A stretch of 64,000 bases of DNA from Planctomycetota bacterium (lineage in GTDB: Bacteria > Planctomycetota > Planctomycetia > Pirellulales > Pirellulaceae): assembly GCA_024276655.1 (NCBI GenBank), contig JAJRWU010000068.1, positions 38,808-102,807 of the forward strand, in the 5' to 3' direction. The notes under the pieces were generated by a model. That model saw nothing but the letters and a program-made list of their open reading frames with translations, searched no databases and was not told the DNA's origin. Shown here one piece after another: positions 26,005 to 34,270 of this stretch. A program made the position numbers and the translations under genes. How positions within the stretch are numbered: position 1 is the first letter of the stretch; every line of letters begins with the position of its first letter.

Positions 26005-26511
26005 ATGGCGCGAGAAGAACACCCCCGCGAAGATCTGATTCGCGAAGCCACGGCGTTGCTCCGGCGGCTGGAACTGACGCGAAAGGCGGCATCGTTCGGC
26101 GCGCCTTCAGCCGAACAGGCGCCGATCGTGTGCGGTTTTCGCGCTCATGGCGCCTTCAGTATTTATTTCGGAGAGGATCCTGTTTATCAGTTTAATTCGA
26201 CGGGGGAATTGCGCCGCGCGTATCGAAACGGACTGCTCATCAAAGCGGACCAGCGCCAATTGGCGTCGCTCACGCGTCAGCGAACCGGCAGCGTGGTTGC
26301 ACTGCTGCGGCATGATTTCACCAGCCAGGAAACCGAGAGCTTTCTGCTGGAAATGAGCGGGCGTCTGGGCCGGCTTGAGGAAGGCTTGCGGCGGGGCGAA
26401 TTATTAGTGAGCCGTCAAATGCCGCCCGATGTCGATATCCTGAGCGAAGTTCTACAGTGGCTTGACGATCACCCGACTGCGACGATTGCCGAAACACCCC
26501 GTGTGAATTAA
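26005..26511 (+). CDS. Conserved-looking small protein of unknown function
   Basis: 168 residues; AGGA lies 5 bases upstream of the ATG at 26005. It begins with a helix EDLIREATALLRRLELTRKA, then a compact part with IVCGFRAHGAFSIYFGEDPV, YQFNSTGELRRAYRNGLLIK and QRTGSVVALLRHDFTSQE, and a helical C-terminus. I do not recognise the fold. The FGEDPVYQFNS-GELRRA segment looks like a binding site core. It sits between the HD-GYP gene and the channel gene and may be co-transcribed with both. No signal or membrane segment is present. Confidence 0.65.
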   Translation: MAREEHPREDLIREATALLRRLELTRKAASFGAPSAEQAPIVCGFRAHGAFSIYFGEDPVYQFNSTGELRRAYRNGLLIKADQRQLASLTRQRTGSVVALLRHDFTSQETESFLLEMSGRLGRLEEGLRRGELLVSRQMPPDVDILSEVLQWLDDHPTATIAETPRVN

Positions 26512-26528
26512 GCGGCGGCGTTAGGGCG

Positions 26529-28166
26529 TTGTTGCGGCAACGATGCGTTGCGGCGGACCGCCATGATGTCTATGCTGGGAGCGTGTTCGACGCAGGGTCA
26601 GGCACGGCGATTGTCCCCTTCAAACGCAACGCTCCGACCGTGTCGCATCACAAACCCATCTGTCGTACGGAACGAAAATCGGCCCGCTGGCAGATTGCCC
26701 TGGCCACTTTTTTCGCCCGGCCGGGAGTGGAAATTTTCATTGGCGGCCTAGTGATAGTTTCCGTCTTCCTGACGCTGGTCGATTTCGCCTTTTACACGCG
26801 CGACGCCACCTACGAGAACGCTCCTCTGCTCACCGAAGTCATTCGTCTGAACGATTTCATAACCTGGGTGTTCTGCGTGGAGCTCACATTGCGATTCCTC
26901 GCGGCTCGCTCCAAAAGAGGTTTTTTTCGCGAGTTTTGGATCGATATTTTGGCCCTCTTGCCGCTGTTTCGCGTATTTCGAGCCGGTCGCGCGTTGCGGC
27001 TGTTGCGGCTGTTTCGCATTTTAAGAGTTTTTGGCGTTGTTACCCGCATCGCCAGCCGCTTTCCGGAAATTGTCCGCCGCGGCGCCATTGAATATGTGGT
27101 CACGATTGGCGTCTTGGTGTTCACCGTTATGTTCGGCGCGGGCGCTCTGCTGCATTTTGAGCGAGGTTCGACGCACCGCCATTCGATATTGGCGGACGGC
27201 CAACAACAAGAAGGCCAACCACAAGAAGGCGACGCGCCCTTAGATGAATTGGACGAAGCATTTTGGTTTAGTCTTTTTTCGCTATTCGCCGGTGAGCCGA
27301 TACCCGCGTCGCCGCAGACGTTGGGCGGAAAAATGGTGGCCGTATTCGTGATGTTCATGGGGGTTACAATCTTTGCGATGTTCACCGGAACCGTTTCGGC
27401 GTTCATGGTGGAGCGCATTCGAACGGAGGGTAGTTTTGTGAGTTGGGAGGAACTGCACGACCACATCATCATTTGCGGGTACAACAGCCGGGCGGACGTC
27501 GTGATTCAAGAGTACCTGTCTTTGCCGCAGGGCGGTCGGAGCGCGGTCGTGTTGATCGCCGACCGAGAAAACGAAGCTTCGCTCCTGGGGGAATCCCTGC
27601 GGGGCAAGGTACACTATCTGGACGACGATTTCACGCGCGTCGCGAGTTTGGAAAAGGCGGGCGTCCATCGCGCGAAAACATGTATCATTCTGACCGACAC
27701 GCGCAGCGGGCGCAGCCTCCAAGACGCAGACGCCCGCACGATTCTAGCGGCGCTCACCGTGGAAAAACTCAACCCCGCCATCTACACTTGCGCCGAACTC
27801 CATAACCGAGATTACGGCACGCACCTCGAAATGGGCCACGTAGACGACTACGTGGTGAGCGGCGAATACGGCGCCTATTTGCTGGCGCACGCCGCAATGA
27901 AACGAGGATTGGTGAGCGTTTGCACGGAACTCATCACGACGCGCAAAGGCAATGAATTCTTCCGGGTCGCGATCCCTGAATCTTGGGTGGGACGAGGTTT
28001 TTCCGAACTGCTGCTCCACTTGAAGCAATGTCATCGGGCGATCTTGGTGGCGGTGCATCCGCCAGACGACGAAGCGATCGTCAATCCCGACGATTACATC
28101 TTCCAACGCGGCGACGATATCGTCGCGATTAGCAAAACGAACTTCGAAATCAGCCCGCCCGCGTAA
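26529..28166 (+). CDS. Six-TM voltage-gated-type ion channel with RCK domain and unusual pore
   Basis: The membrane part has S1 to S6. S4 carries arginines at every third or fourth position (RVFRAGRALRLLRLFRILRV), like a voltage sensor. S5 is followed by a Gln/Glu-rich loop (QQQEGQPQEGD). The pore loop reads FWFSLFSLFAGEPIPASPQT, where potassium channels have a TVGYGD filter. S6 is VMFMGVTIFAMFTGTVSAFM. The cytoplasmic part is a TrkA-N/RCK domain starting HDHIIICGYNSRADVVIQEY, followed by a TrkA-C-like end (IFQRGDDIVAIS). The start is uncertain: TTG at 26529 or GTG at 26640. The ion selectivity cannot be predicted. Confidence 0.8.
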   Translation: MLRQRCVAADRHDVYAGSVFDAGSGTAIVPFKRNAPTVSHHKPICRTERKSARWQIALATFFARPGVEIFIGGLVIVSVFLTLVDFAFYTRDATYENAPLLTEVIRLNDFITWVFCVELTLRFLAARSKRGFFREFWIDILALLPLFRVFRAGRALRLLRLFRILRVFGVVTRIASRFPEIVRRGAIEYVVTIGVLVFTVMFGAGALLHFERGSTHRHSILADGQQQEGQPQEGDAPLDELDEAFWFSLFSLFAGEPIPASPQTLGGKMVAVFVMFMGVTIFAMFTGTVSAFMVERIRTEGSFVSWEELHDHIIICGYNSRADVVIQEYLSLPQGGRSAVVLIADRENEASLLGESLRGKVHYLDDDFTRVASLEKAGVHRAKTCIILTDTRSGRSLQDADARTILAALTVEKLNPAIYTCAELHNRDYGTHLEMGHVDDYVVSGEYGAYLLAHAAMKRGLVSVCTELITTRKGNEFFRVAIPESWVGRGFSELLLHLKQCHRAILVAVHPPDDEAIVNPDDYIFQRGDDIVAISKTNFEISPPA

Positions 28167-28197
28167 GGCCCCGCGCGGCGGCTTCAGTGGTTAGTCG

Positions 28198-28312
28198 CCG
28201 CTCGATAAAACTGTCGCAATTGTGTAGCCATCGTCGCCAGACGGTGGGTGAGCGGTGAACCATCCCACGCTCTGGCGAGCATGGCTACGACACTGATTTT
28301 CCGCTCGATGCT
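28198..28312. repeat. Dispersed repeat family B, copy 3 (reverse)
   Basis: Reverse-oriented copy, from CGCTCGATAAAACTG to TTTTCCGCTCGATGC, with the same hairpin arms as the other copies. It lies between the channel gene and the tandem repeat at the 3' end of the hemerythrin-like gene. Confidence 0.9.
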
Positions 28313-28382
28313 TAGTCGCCGCAACCAATTTAGTCGCCGCAACCAATTTAGTCGCCGCAACCAATTTAGTCGCCGCAACCAA
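28313..28382. repeat. 18 bp tandem repeat covering the 3' end of the hemerythrin-like gene
   Basis: Four copies of TTAGTCGCCGCAACCAAT. On the minus strand each unit encodes Ile-Gly-Cys-Gly-Asp followed by TAA, so the last codons and the stop codon have been amplified downstream of the gene. Confidence 0.93.
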
Positions 28383-28842
28383 TGTCGTCGTCGAAGGCTT
28401 CCAGTATCAACTGGTTTTCTCTCGCTTCGTGGTCGTGAAACCGGCTGGCGAAGGCGTCGAACAAATCGGCCACGGCGGCGATGTCGCTCATCGAACCGGC
28501 GGCATGCAAAACGGCTTCCGCTTCGTCGCAGATGCGGCAAACTTCCACGAACAACCGGCCGTGATCGGCTTTAAGATCTTCGGCCTTTTCACTCAGATGC
28601 GGCGCGGTGTCGATGGCGTCGTTAAAGTAACCAAACGCCTCTTCGAGAGCGAAGTGCATGGCAAGTTGGTCGCGCAGCCGAACCACTAATTCAAATAATT
28701 CACGGCGATACAGAAGGCGTTCGCTGATCTTGCATAAGTGCCCCGACACTTGCCCAAACAGCAGCCGCAACTCTTGATTATCCTCCTTGATTTCCTGAAG
28801 AAACGCCGCATTGATCGTAAGACCAGTAGTGAGGATTCGCAT
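28366..28842 (-). CDS. Hemerythrin-like (HHE) four-helix protein
   Basis: The ATG at 28842 has an excellent ribosome binding site (AAGGAGGG, 6 bases away). The frame is open to 29031, but the start here fits. Histidine/acidic motifs expected for a di-iron helical bundle are LAMHFALEEAFGYF, LKADHGRLFVEV and FHDHEARENQLILEAF. Hemerythrin-like proteins bind oxygen or sense or store iron. The protein is 158 residues and soluble. The C-terminal residues IGCGD belong to an 18 bp repeat unit amplified beyond the stop. It is convergent with the channel gene. Confidence 0.78.
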   Translation of the reverse strand: MRILTTGLTINAAFLQEIKEDNQELRLLFGQVSGHLCKISERLLYRRELFELVVRLRDQLAMHFALEEAFGYFNDAIDTAPHLSEKAEDLKADHGRLFVEVCRICDEAEAVLHAAGSMSDIAAVADLFDAFASRFHDHEARENQLILEAFDDDIGCGD

Positions 28843-29150
28843 CTTGCCCTCCTTCGCATCTGAAAGTGCGCTACAAAAGTGTTTGGCCGCGTTCCCCTCT
28901 TCCGCACAACTGCGGCCAATTATTTGCTTAGTCATCGGACCAGCATCAACTAGAAACCATGAACTACTGCAATCGCGGGCTGGCCAGATAACAACGCCGC
29001 TCGCAATCGCGCCATTTATTTTAGACAACAACGCAAGGCCGTGTCAAAAAAAAGGATGATTTAATGCGGCTGTGTGCATTTGGCGAAAAGAAGGCTTTCG
29101 ACACGCCTGTGAAAAGACAACCAAATGAAGCCCCCAGGTTAAACCAAGCG

Positions 29151-29266
29151 CCGCTCGATAAATAACGGTCGCATTTGTGTAGCCATCGTCGCCAGACGGT
29201 GGGTGAGCGGTGAACCATCCCACGCTCTGGCGAGCATGGCTACGACACTAATTTTCCGCTCGATGC
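29151..29266. repeat. Dispersed repeat family B, copy 4 (reverse)
   Basis: From CCGCTCGATAAATAACGGTC to TTTTCCGCTCGATGC. It lies between the hemerythrin-like gene and the RTX gene. It is the nearest neighbour of copy 3, less than 1 kb away and in the same orientation. Confidence 0.9.
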
Positions 29267-29436
29267 TAAGTGATTCCGCGGGAAACGCAGTTGCTAGCGG
29301 CGCCTGCCGCGATTTGGAGCGTTTTGACCCATTTTCACCACCACTCGAAAAAATATTAGTAACACACTTTTTGTTTTCTCGCTTGAGCATACAGGCGAAG
29401 CGTTAGTGTGACACGCTCGCGTTTATCTCAAACGAT

Positions 29437-29482
29437 CTGAAACGGCTCCCAGCCGGAAAGCCTGGCGGGAAAACGGTTTCAG
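29437..29482 (+). promoter_or_regulatory. Hairpin just before the RTX gene start
   Basis: CTGAAAC pairs with GTTTCAG, with an inner pairing of CCCAG with CTGG-GGG around a GGAAAG apex. The structure ends 6 bases before the ATG at 29488, so it would cover the ribosome binding region. It may be a translational control element or chance; no known riboswitch is recognised. Confidence 0.35.
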
Positions 29483-29487
29483 ACTCA

Positions 29488-30669
29488 ATGGAAAGCCGAA
29501 AGACAATGAACTTGTTCAAGAAAAAGAAGCGACGAAAATCATCGAAACAACGAAACACGTTCGGCGGAGGCATGGAGTGCCTGGAAGATCGTCGGTTAAT
29601 GGCCGGAATGACCGCTTTCAGTGTTGGCGTCCAGAATGTCGACGTCATGAGCAGCGCCAGAACAGTGCAGGTTGGCCAAAGAGCGGAGCAACTGAGAGCC
29701 CCTGTTTCGATGTCGCGTTTGAGCCCTGTCAGCCGTGGCGTCCAGGCCGCCAAGGTTTCGGGTGTTCCCACACCGGCTCAGTTTCCGATTGGGCCAGTGC
29801 AACTGAACGCTGCAACGCCAGATACGATCGAACTGGAGGGTGGCGGCAAACTGACAATCACAGGTACAAACGTCCGTGATGTAGTGCGAGTTGAATCATT
29901 TGCGAGTCCCGCCGGAGGCGTTGTCAGGGTCACGATGAAACACGGCTCGACACAGAATGTTCGTTCGTTTCCCACCGCCGACGTAAGCAGTATCCGGTTT
30001 TTCGGCGGTGACGGAAACGACTACTTCCAAAACGACACCGCCCTCAATGTTGCAGCGTACGGCGAAGCCGGCAACGATGTGCTCAAAGGCGGTTCGGGCC
30101 GTAATTACCTTTACGGCGGAGACGACAACGACATGCTCTTCGGCGGTCTACAACGTGACCTTTTGTTTGGCGAGTCCGGAAATGACATATTGTTTGGGCG
30201 TGGCGGAAACGATGTATTACACGGCGGTTTGGATCAAGATATCCTGATCGGCGGCGCTGGCAGAGACGAGTTGAGAGGTGGCGACGGGAATGACACTCTC
30301 GCTGGCGGCTCGGGCGACGATAAATTGTATGGTGGAATTGGAAACGACGTTCTCGACGGCAACGCTGGTCACGACATACTGCAAGGCAATGCCGGGAGAG
30401 ACCGCCTCCGTGGCGGCGCCGGCAACGACGGGCTGTATGGAGGCGCCGGCGTGGACTACCTAAACGGCGGTTCCGGCAGAGATATACTAGACGGCGGGCA
30501 TGACCGGGACACTATCTTTGGAGGTTCTGGCCGCGACTGGTTCGTTCGACACGACCGTCCTTTTGGATTACCCCTCGGCAGCGTGCCCCGCGACTTCAAC
30601 CCATCTGAAGGGGATGTCTGGAATCACCATACGCACTGGGGGAAAATCAGCTATTGGAAGTGGTGGTAA
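29488..30669 (+). CDS. RTX-type calcium-binding repeat protein with LEPR-like N-terminal motif
   Basis: After a basic start ([15 protein letters not shown]) comes the motif [12 protein letters not shown]. This resembles the LEPR-x-LL/LEDRRLL segment at the N-terminus of many planctomycete surface proteins. Residues 175-350 consist of RTX nonapeptide repeats ([50 protein letters not shown] and others), which form calcium-binding parallel beta-rolls. The C-terminus ends in an aromatic [16 protein letters not shown]. An alternative start is the ATG at 29506. The protein is probably exported and surface-associated; its partner or activity is unknown. No type I secretion genes are nearby. Confidence 0.85.
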   Translation: MESRKTMNLFKKKKRRKSSKQRNTFGGGMECLEDRRLMAGMTAFSVGVQNVDVMSSARTVQVGQRAEQLRAPVSMSRLSPVSRGVQAAKVSGVPTPAQFPIGPVQLNAATPDTIELEGGGKLTITGTNVRDVVRVESFASPAGGVVRVTMKHGSTQNVRSFPTADVSSIRFFGGDGNDYFQNDTALNVAAYGEAGNDVLKGGSGRNYLYGGDDNDMLFGGLQRDLLFGESGNDILFGRGGNDVLHGGLDQDILIGGAGRDELRGGDGNDTLAGGSGDDKLYGGIGNDVLDGNAGHDILQGNAGRDRLRGGAGNDGLYGGAGVDYLNGGSGRDILDGGHDRDTIFGGSGRDWFVRHDRPFGLPLGSVPRDFNPSEGDVWNHHTHWGKISYWKWW

Positions 30670-30836
30670 TGCTGGAGGCGCCCGAAAAACTGCCCGCCTA
30701 AAACGGGCGGCGGAGAAAGTTTTTCCTCAGTTGGACGTTGCGTTTTAGGAGCACGCTCGATATGAGCCGCCATGCAAGGGAGAAACCCCGTTTCGAAAAG
30801 GTTTTGACCATTCGGTAGGGCTCGTCGGTAAGTAAG

Positions 30837-30950
30837 CATCGAGCGGAAAAATTAGTGTCGTAGCCATGCTCGCCGGAGCGTGGGATGGTTCACCGCTCCC
30901 CCACCCGTCTGGCGACGATGGCTACACAAATGCGACCGTTATTTATCGAG
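30837..30950. repeat. Dispersed repeat family B, copy 5 (right end truncated)
   Basis: Same hairpin as the other copies but the right border stops at ATTTATCGAG, where repeat F begins. There is one extra A in the left part and one extra C in the loop compared with copy 2. Confidence 0.88.
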
Positions 30951-31012
30951 TTACCGGTCGTCGCTCAAAAAAGCCCGGCATTTTCAAAATGCCGGGCTTT
31001 TAATTCGTGGGG
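30951..31012. terminator. Repeat F copy 1: bidirectional terminator hairpin
   Basis: TTACCGG-CG, then a run of A, then AAGCCCGGCATTTT pairing with AAAATGCCGGGCTT and a T run. The A run on one side and the T run on the other make it a possible intrinsic terminator for both strands. The same 55-60 bp unit occurs at 43813-43871, so it is a dispersed repeat as well as a hairpin. Confidence 0.75.
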
Positions 31013-31175
31013 CATAAAAACCGTCACACGCAATGCCAGAGAATCATCCGGGAAAAGGCATCGAGCCGCCGGGGATTGACCTTGGAAATCTGGGGTACGA
31101 CAATGAAAAGGAGCCGTGTTCGGTTCCTTGCCGCCAAGGGGACTCGATACGGGTTGCCGCCCGTGGCCCCTTATG

Positions 31176-31251
31176 CCTTCTAACACAACTTGGTAGGTCA
31201 GCATCAAACTCCGTGTTTGAAACGCCAAACAGGGGTTATGTTAGGAGTTCT
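31176..31251. repeat. Dispersed repeat family E, copy 2 (reverse)
   Basis: CCTTCTAACACAACTTGG to GGGGTTATGTTAGGAG, the reverse complement of the copy at 18942 with only a few differences. Confidence 0.88.
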
Positions 31252-31333
31252 TAGTGTTCCTTTAGCCTGCCAAGATCGTGGTGGTGCGCGAGAGAAAATC
31301 GAGCGCAGCGCGATTCGAATGAGAGGATTCATC

Positions 31334-32884
31334 ATGTTTCAGTTTTTTGCCGTGCCAAAGGCCGGTTGCCGCCGAGCATTCCCGCGTCATTTATTATGCC
31401 GTCATTTATTGTGCCGAATAGCGATTCTGGCCATTCCGCCGCTCGCGGTTTTCGCGTCACTATTTCTTGGAACGCAGCAAGCCGGCGCCGCGTCGCCTGA
31501 TCGGCCCAACATTGTTTTCATCTTGGCCGACGACATGGGTTGGCCCGACTTGGCTTGTTATGGCCACGCATTTCACGAAACGCCCGTGCTTGATCGACTG
31601 GCGGCCGAGGGGATGAAATTCACCCATTTCTACGCCGCAACGCCGGTTTGTTCGTCGACCCGCTCCACGATCCAGACCGGCCAATACTCGGCTCGCACGG
31701 GAATCACTGATTTTATTCAGGGGCACTGGCGGCCGTTCGAGAAACTGATTGTTCCCAAGATCGACCACCATTTGCAGGCGGGCGTCAAAACGCCCGGCGA
31801 CACCATGCGGGCGGCTGGTTACACAACGGGGTACTTCGGCAAATGGCATCTTGGCCGCGATAAGACCCATCTGCCCGACCAGCACGGTTACGACGTTACG
31901 GAGCGTCAATTGGGGAAAGATTTTCAACGCTGGCGAAAAAATAAAGCCCGCGGCCCCAAGGGCATCGATTTTCTCACTGACGCCGCTTTGTGGTTCCTCG
32001 AACAAAGCAAGGAGCAGCCTTTTTTTCTAACGGTTTCACATTATGCCGTGCATATTCCCGTCGAAGGCCGGGCGAAAACCATCGCCAAGTACGAGCAAAA
32101 AAAGAAGCCGGCCGGCGGCGTCAATCATCCTATCTATGCCGCCATGACCGAAAACCTCGATACCAGCGTCGGCCGTATTCTCAACAAACTCGACGAGTTG
32201 AATCTCACGCCGAATACGATTGTTGTGTTTTCCTCCGATAACGGCGGACTGCGAAAAATTTACACCGGCGTGGGTGAAACAATATCAACCAATGCCCCGC
32301 TACGGGACGAAAAGGGAACGCTCTACGAAGGCGGCATTCGGGTTCCGTTGATGGTTCGCTGGCCGGGCGTTGTGAAACCCGGTTCGGTCTGCGAGGAACC
32401 CACAACCACCGCCGATTTATTGCCCACGTTTGGCGAAATGGGCCAAGCCCAACTCCCCTCGCAGCCGATCGACGGCGCTAGCATCGTGGCGCTCTTGAAA
32501 GACCACGCAGGGTCGCTGGATCGGGAAGCGATCTATTTCCACTACCCGCATTATCATCACTCGACGCCAGCCGGAGCAATTCGAGCCGGCCGCTGGAAGT
32601 TGATCGAATTCTTCGCCGACGGTTCGCTCGAACTGTACGATTTGCAGGAAGATATCGGTGAGCGGAACAATTTGGCGGCGAAAAAACCCCAACTAGCAAA
32701 AAAACTACAGAAACAGCTCGCCCAATGGCGCCAACACACCGGCGCCCGAATGCCCACGGTAAATCCGAAAGCCGATGCCGCGCGTGCCGCACAGTGGTGG
32801 AGCCGCCGCAACAACAAACCGCTCGATGTGGAGGCCATGCGCCGCCGCTACGACTCCCGCAGAGCCGACGCGCCTAGCAAATGA
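31334..32884 (+). CDS. Secreted sulfatase (arylsulfatase A family)
   Basis: GAGAGG lies 7 bases before the ATG at 31334; the upstream extension of the frame lies in a repeat. A signal peptide follows (ILAIPPLAVFASLFLGTQQA, with AGA as cleavage site). The sulfatase core is PNIVFILADDMGWPDLACYG with the two metal-binding Asp residues, then the active-site region PVCSSTRSTIQTGQYSARTG, GYFGKWHLG and VVFSSDNGG. The active-site Cys would become formylglycine, but the usual C-x-P-x-R reads C-S-S-T-R, with Ser for Pro. It is 516 residues long. The substrate is unknown; planctomycete sulfatases often act on algal polysaccharides. Confidence 0.9.
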   Translation: MFQFFAVPKAGCRRAFPRHLLCRHLLCRIAILAIPPLAVFASLFLGTQQAGAASPDRPNIVFILADDMGWPDLACYGHAFHETPVLDRLAAEGMKFTHFYAATPVCSSTRSTIQTGQYSARTGITDFIQGHWRPFEKLIVPKIDHHLQAGVKTPGDTMRAAGYTTGYFGKWHLGRDKTHLPDQHGYDVTERQLGKDFQRWRKNKARGPKGIDFLTDAALWFLEQSKEQPFFLTVSHYAVHIPVEGRAKTIAKYEQKKKPAGGVNHPIYAAMTENLDTSVGRILNKLDELNLTPNTIVVFSSDNGGLRKIYTGVGETISTNAPLRDEKGTLYEGGIRVPLMVRWPGVVKPGSVCEEPTTTADLLPTFGEMGQAQLPSQPIDGASIVALLKDHAGSLDREAIYFHYPHYHHSTPAGAIRAGRWKLIEFFADGSLELYDLQEDIGERNNLAAKKPQLAKKLQKQLAQWRQHTGARMPTVNPKADAARAAQWWSRRNNKPLDVEAMRRRYDSRRADAPSK

Positions 32885-32933
32885 CCAAATGGGAGCACGC
32901 GTTGGCGAGCGGCTTTTTCGTGCGAGGTTTGAA

Positions 32934-33076
32934 GAGCGGCGGAAAATAACTTACCCGCACGCGGCGGGCGTCCGTGAGTTTTTTTGGGCTCCCACCTACT
33001 CGGGAATGACCGTTTGCTGATTCACTCGCTCGCGCTTCGTGCTTGTATTAGGTAAATTTTCATCTGCCGCTTGCCT
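32934..33076. repeat. Dispersed repeat family A, copy 2 (reverse)
   Basis: From GAGCGGCGGAAAATAACTTA to TCATCTGCCGCTTGCC. It carries the inner part of family A with the small palindrome altered to TCCCACCTACTCGGGAA. It lies between the sulfatase and esterase genes. Confidence 0.85.
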
Positions 33077-33219
33077 TATGAGATCCCCGCCAAGCCGGAG
33101 GCTTGCCCGCCGTTGGGCGATCGTCTAGCAACGCGTTACGGGCCGCGTTTCGCCGCGCCGCCAACGACACTAAACGCAACGCCGCATTCGTTCACTGCCA
33201 TAAAAGGGGAGTTTTTCAC

Positions 33220-34254
33220 ATGCCCAACCGCCAACTCCATCGCCTTGCTTTGGTGCTCCTCACCGGACTCTTGCTGGAGAGCCCCTTCTGGCCGGTCTAT
33301 GCTGAGGCGAAGCCGTTGGTGAAGGTTGTGGCGAAACCGGTCTTGAAGACATACACTTACAAAACCGTGGGCGATTTGGAAATCAAGGCCGACGTCTACC
33401 AGTACAACGACAAACAGCACCACGACAAACAGCACACCCACGACGCTGCGCGGCCGGCTATTGTCTGGCTGCACGGCGGCGCGCTGATCATGGGCGGCCG
33501 CGCCGGCGTGAGTGGCCACATCAGACGACTGGCGGCGGAGAACGGTTATGTCTTGGTTTCGTTCGACTACCGTCTGGCGCCGGAAACAAAACTTCCGCAG
33601 ATCACCGCCGACATCGAAGACGCCTTCCGCTGGCTGCGCGCCGAAGGGCCGAAATTGTTTCACCTCGACCCCAAACGCATCGCCGTTTCGGGTGGCTCGG
33701 CGGGCGGGTATTTGACACTGCTGGCCGGCCACCGCGTGCGGCCGCGCGTGCAGACGCTGGTCGCCTTTTGGGGATACGGCGACTTGGCAACCGCGTGGGC
33801 CACGGAGCATAGTCCTCACGCGCGGCATCGCGGCCCGACGCTCAGCCGGGCGGCTTTCCAGAAGATTCTGTCCGGCCCCCCAATTACCGATTCTCGGCGG
33901 CGGCAAGCCGATGGCGGCCCGTTTTATCAGCAGTCCCGACGCCAAGGCGTGTGGGTCAAGACGGTTTCCGGATTCGACCCCGCTGTCGAACCGGAGAAAC
34001 TGTTTTCCTACATGCCGGTGAAAAATGTCGAGCCCGACTACCCTCCCACCGTCATGATTCACGGCACGCGCGATACCGACGTGCCCTATGAACAATCGGT
34101 CATGATGGCCCGGCAATTCAAAAAGCACGGCGTGGTTCATGAGTTGATCAGCGTGAAGAACGGCGAACACGGCCTGGCCGGCGCCGACCCCGCCGCAATA
34201 AACGCAGCCTACCAACGCGCGTTGGCCTTTGTGGTTGAACATTTGGAAAACTGA
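33220..34254 (+). CDS. Secreted alpha/beta hydrolase (hormone-sensitive-lipase type esterase)
   Basis: A signal peptide (LALVLLTGLLLESPFWPVYA) follows the ATG at 33220, which has AGGGGA 9-10 bases upstream. The oxyanion-hole motif is IVWLHGGALIMGG. The nucleophile elbow is AVSGGSAGGYLTLLAG, with Gly in place of the usual Asp of GDSAGG. The acid and base are likely in MIHGTRDTDVPYEQ and NGEHGLAG. Length is 344 residues. A duplicated DKQHHDKQH segment near residue 65 is an in-gene tandem repeat. It follows the sulfatase on the same strand, so it could deacetylate the same polymer; this is inference. Confidence 0.85.
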   Translation: MPNRQLHRLALVLLTGLLLESPFWPVYAEAKPLVKVVAKPVLKTYTYKTVGDLEIKADVYQYNDKQHHDKQHTHDAARPAIVWLHGGALIMGGRAGVSGHIRRLAAENGYVLVSFDYRLAPETKLPQITADIEDAFRWLRAEGPKLFHLDPKRIAVSGGSAGGYLTLLAGHRVRPRVQTLVAFWGYGDLATAWATEHSPHARHRGPTLSRAAFQKILSGPPITDSRRRQADGGPFYQQSRRQGVWVKTVSGFDPAVEPEKLFSYMPVKNVEPDYPPTVMIHGTRDTDVPYEQSVMMARQFKKHGVVHELISVKNGEHGLAGADPAAINAAYQRALAFVVEHLEN

Positions 34255-34270
34255 GGAGAACCATTGCACC

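Larger units (their letters stand above)
30670..31333. other. Repeat-filled intergenic region before the sulfatase
   Basis: No gene is seen. It holds repeat B (30837), which fuses at 30950 with a terminator-bearing repeat (F), then about 160 bases with nothing recognisable (31013-31175), then repeat E (31176) and 80 bases leading to the sulfatase start. Confidence 0.7.

Noticed and set aside
28313..28382. Tandem repeat that could be mistaken for a small CRISPR array
   Set aside because: The 18 bp units are directly adjacent without spacers and are codons of the neighbouring gene; no cas genes are present.
31190..31333. N-terminal extension of the sulfatase through repeat E
   Set aside because: It encodes repeat sequence and precedes a proper signal peptide with a ribosome binding site at 31334.
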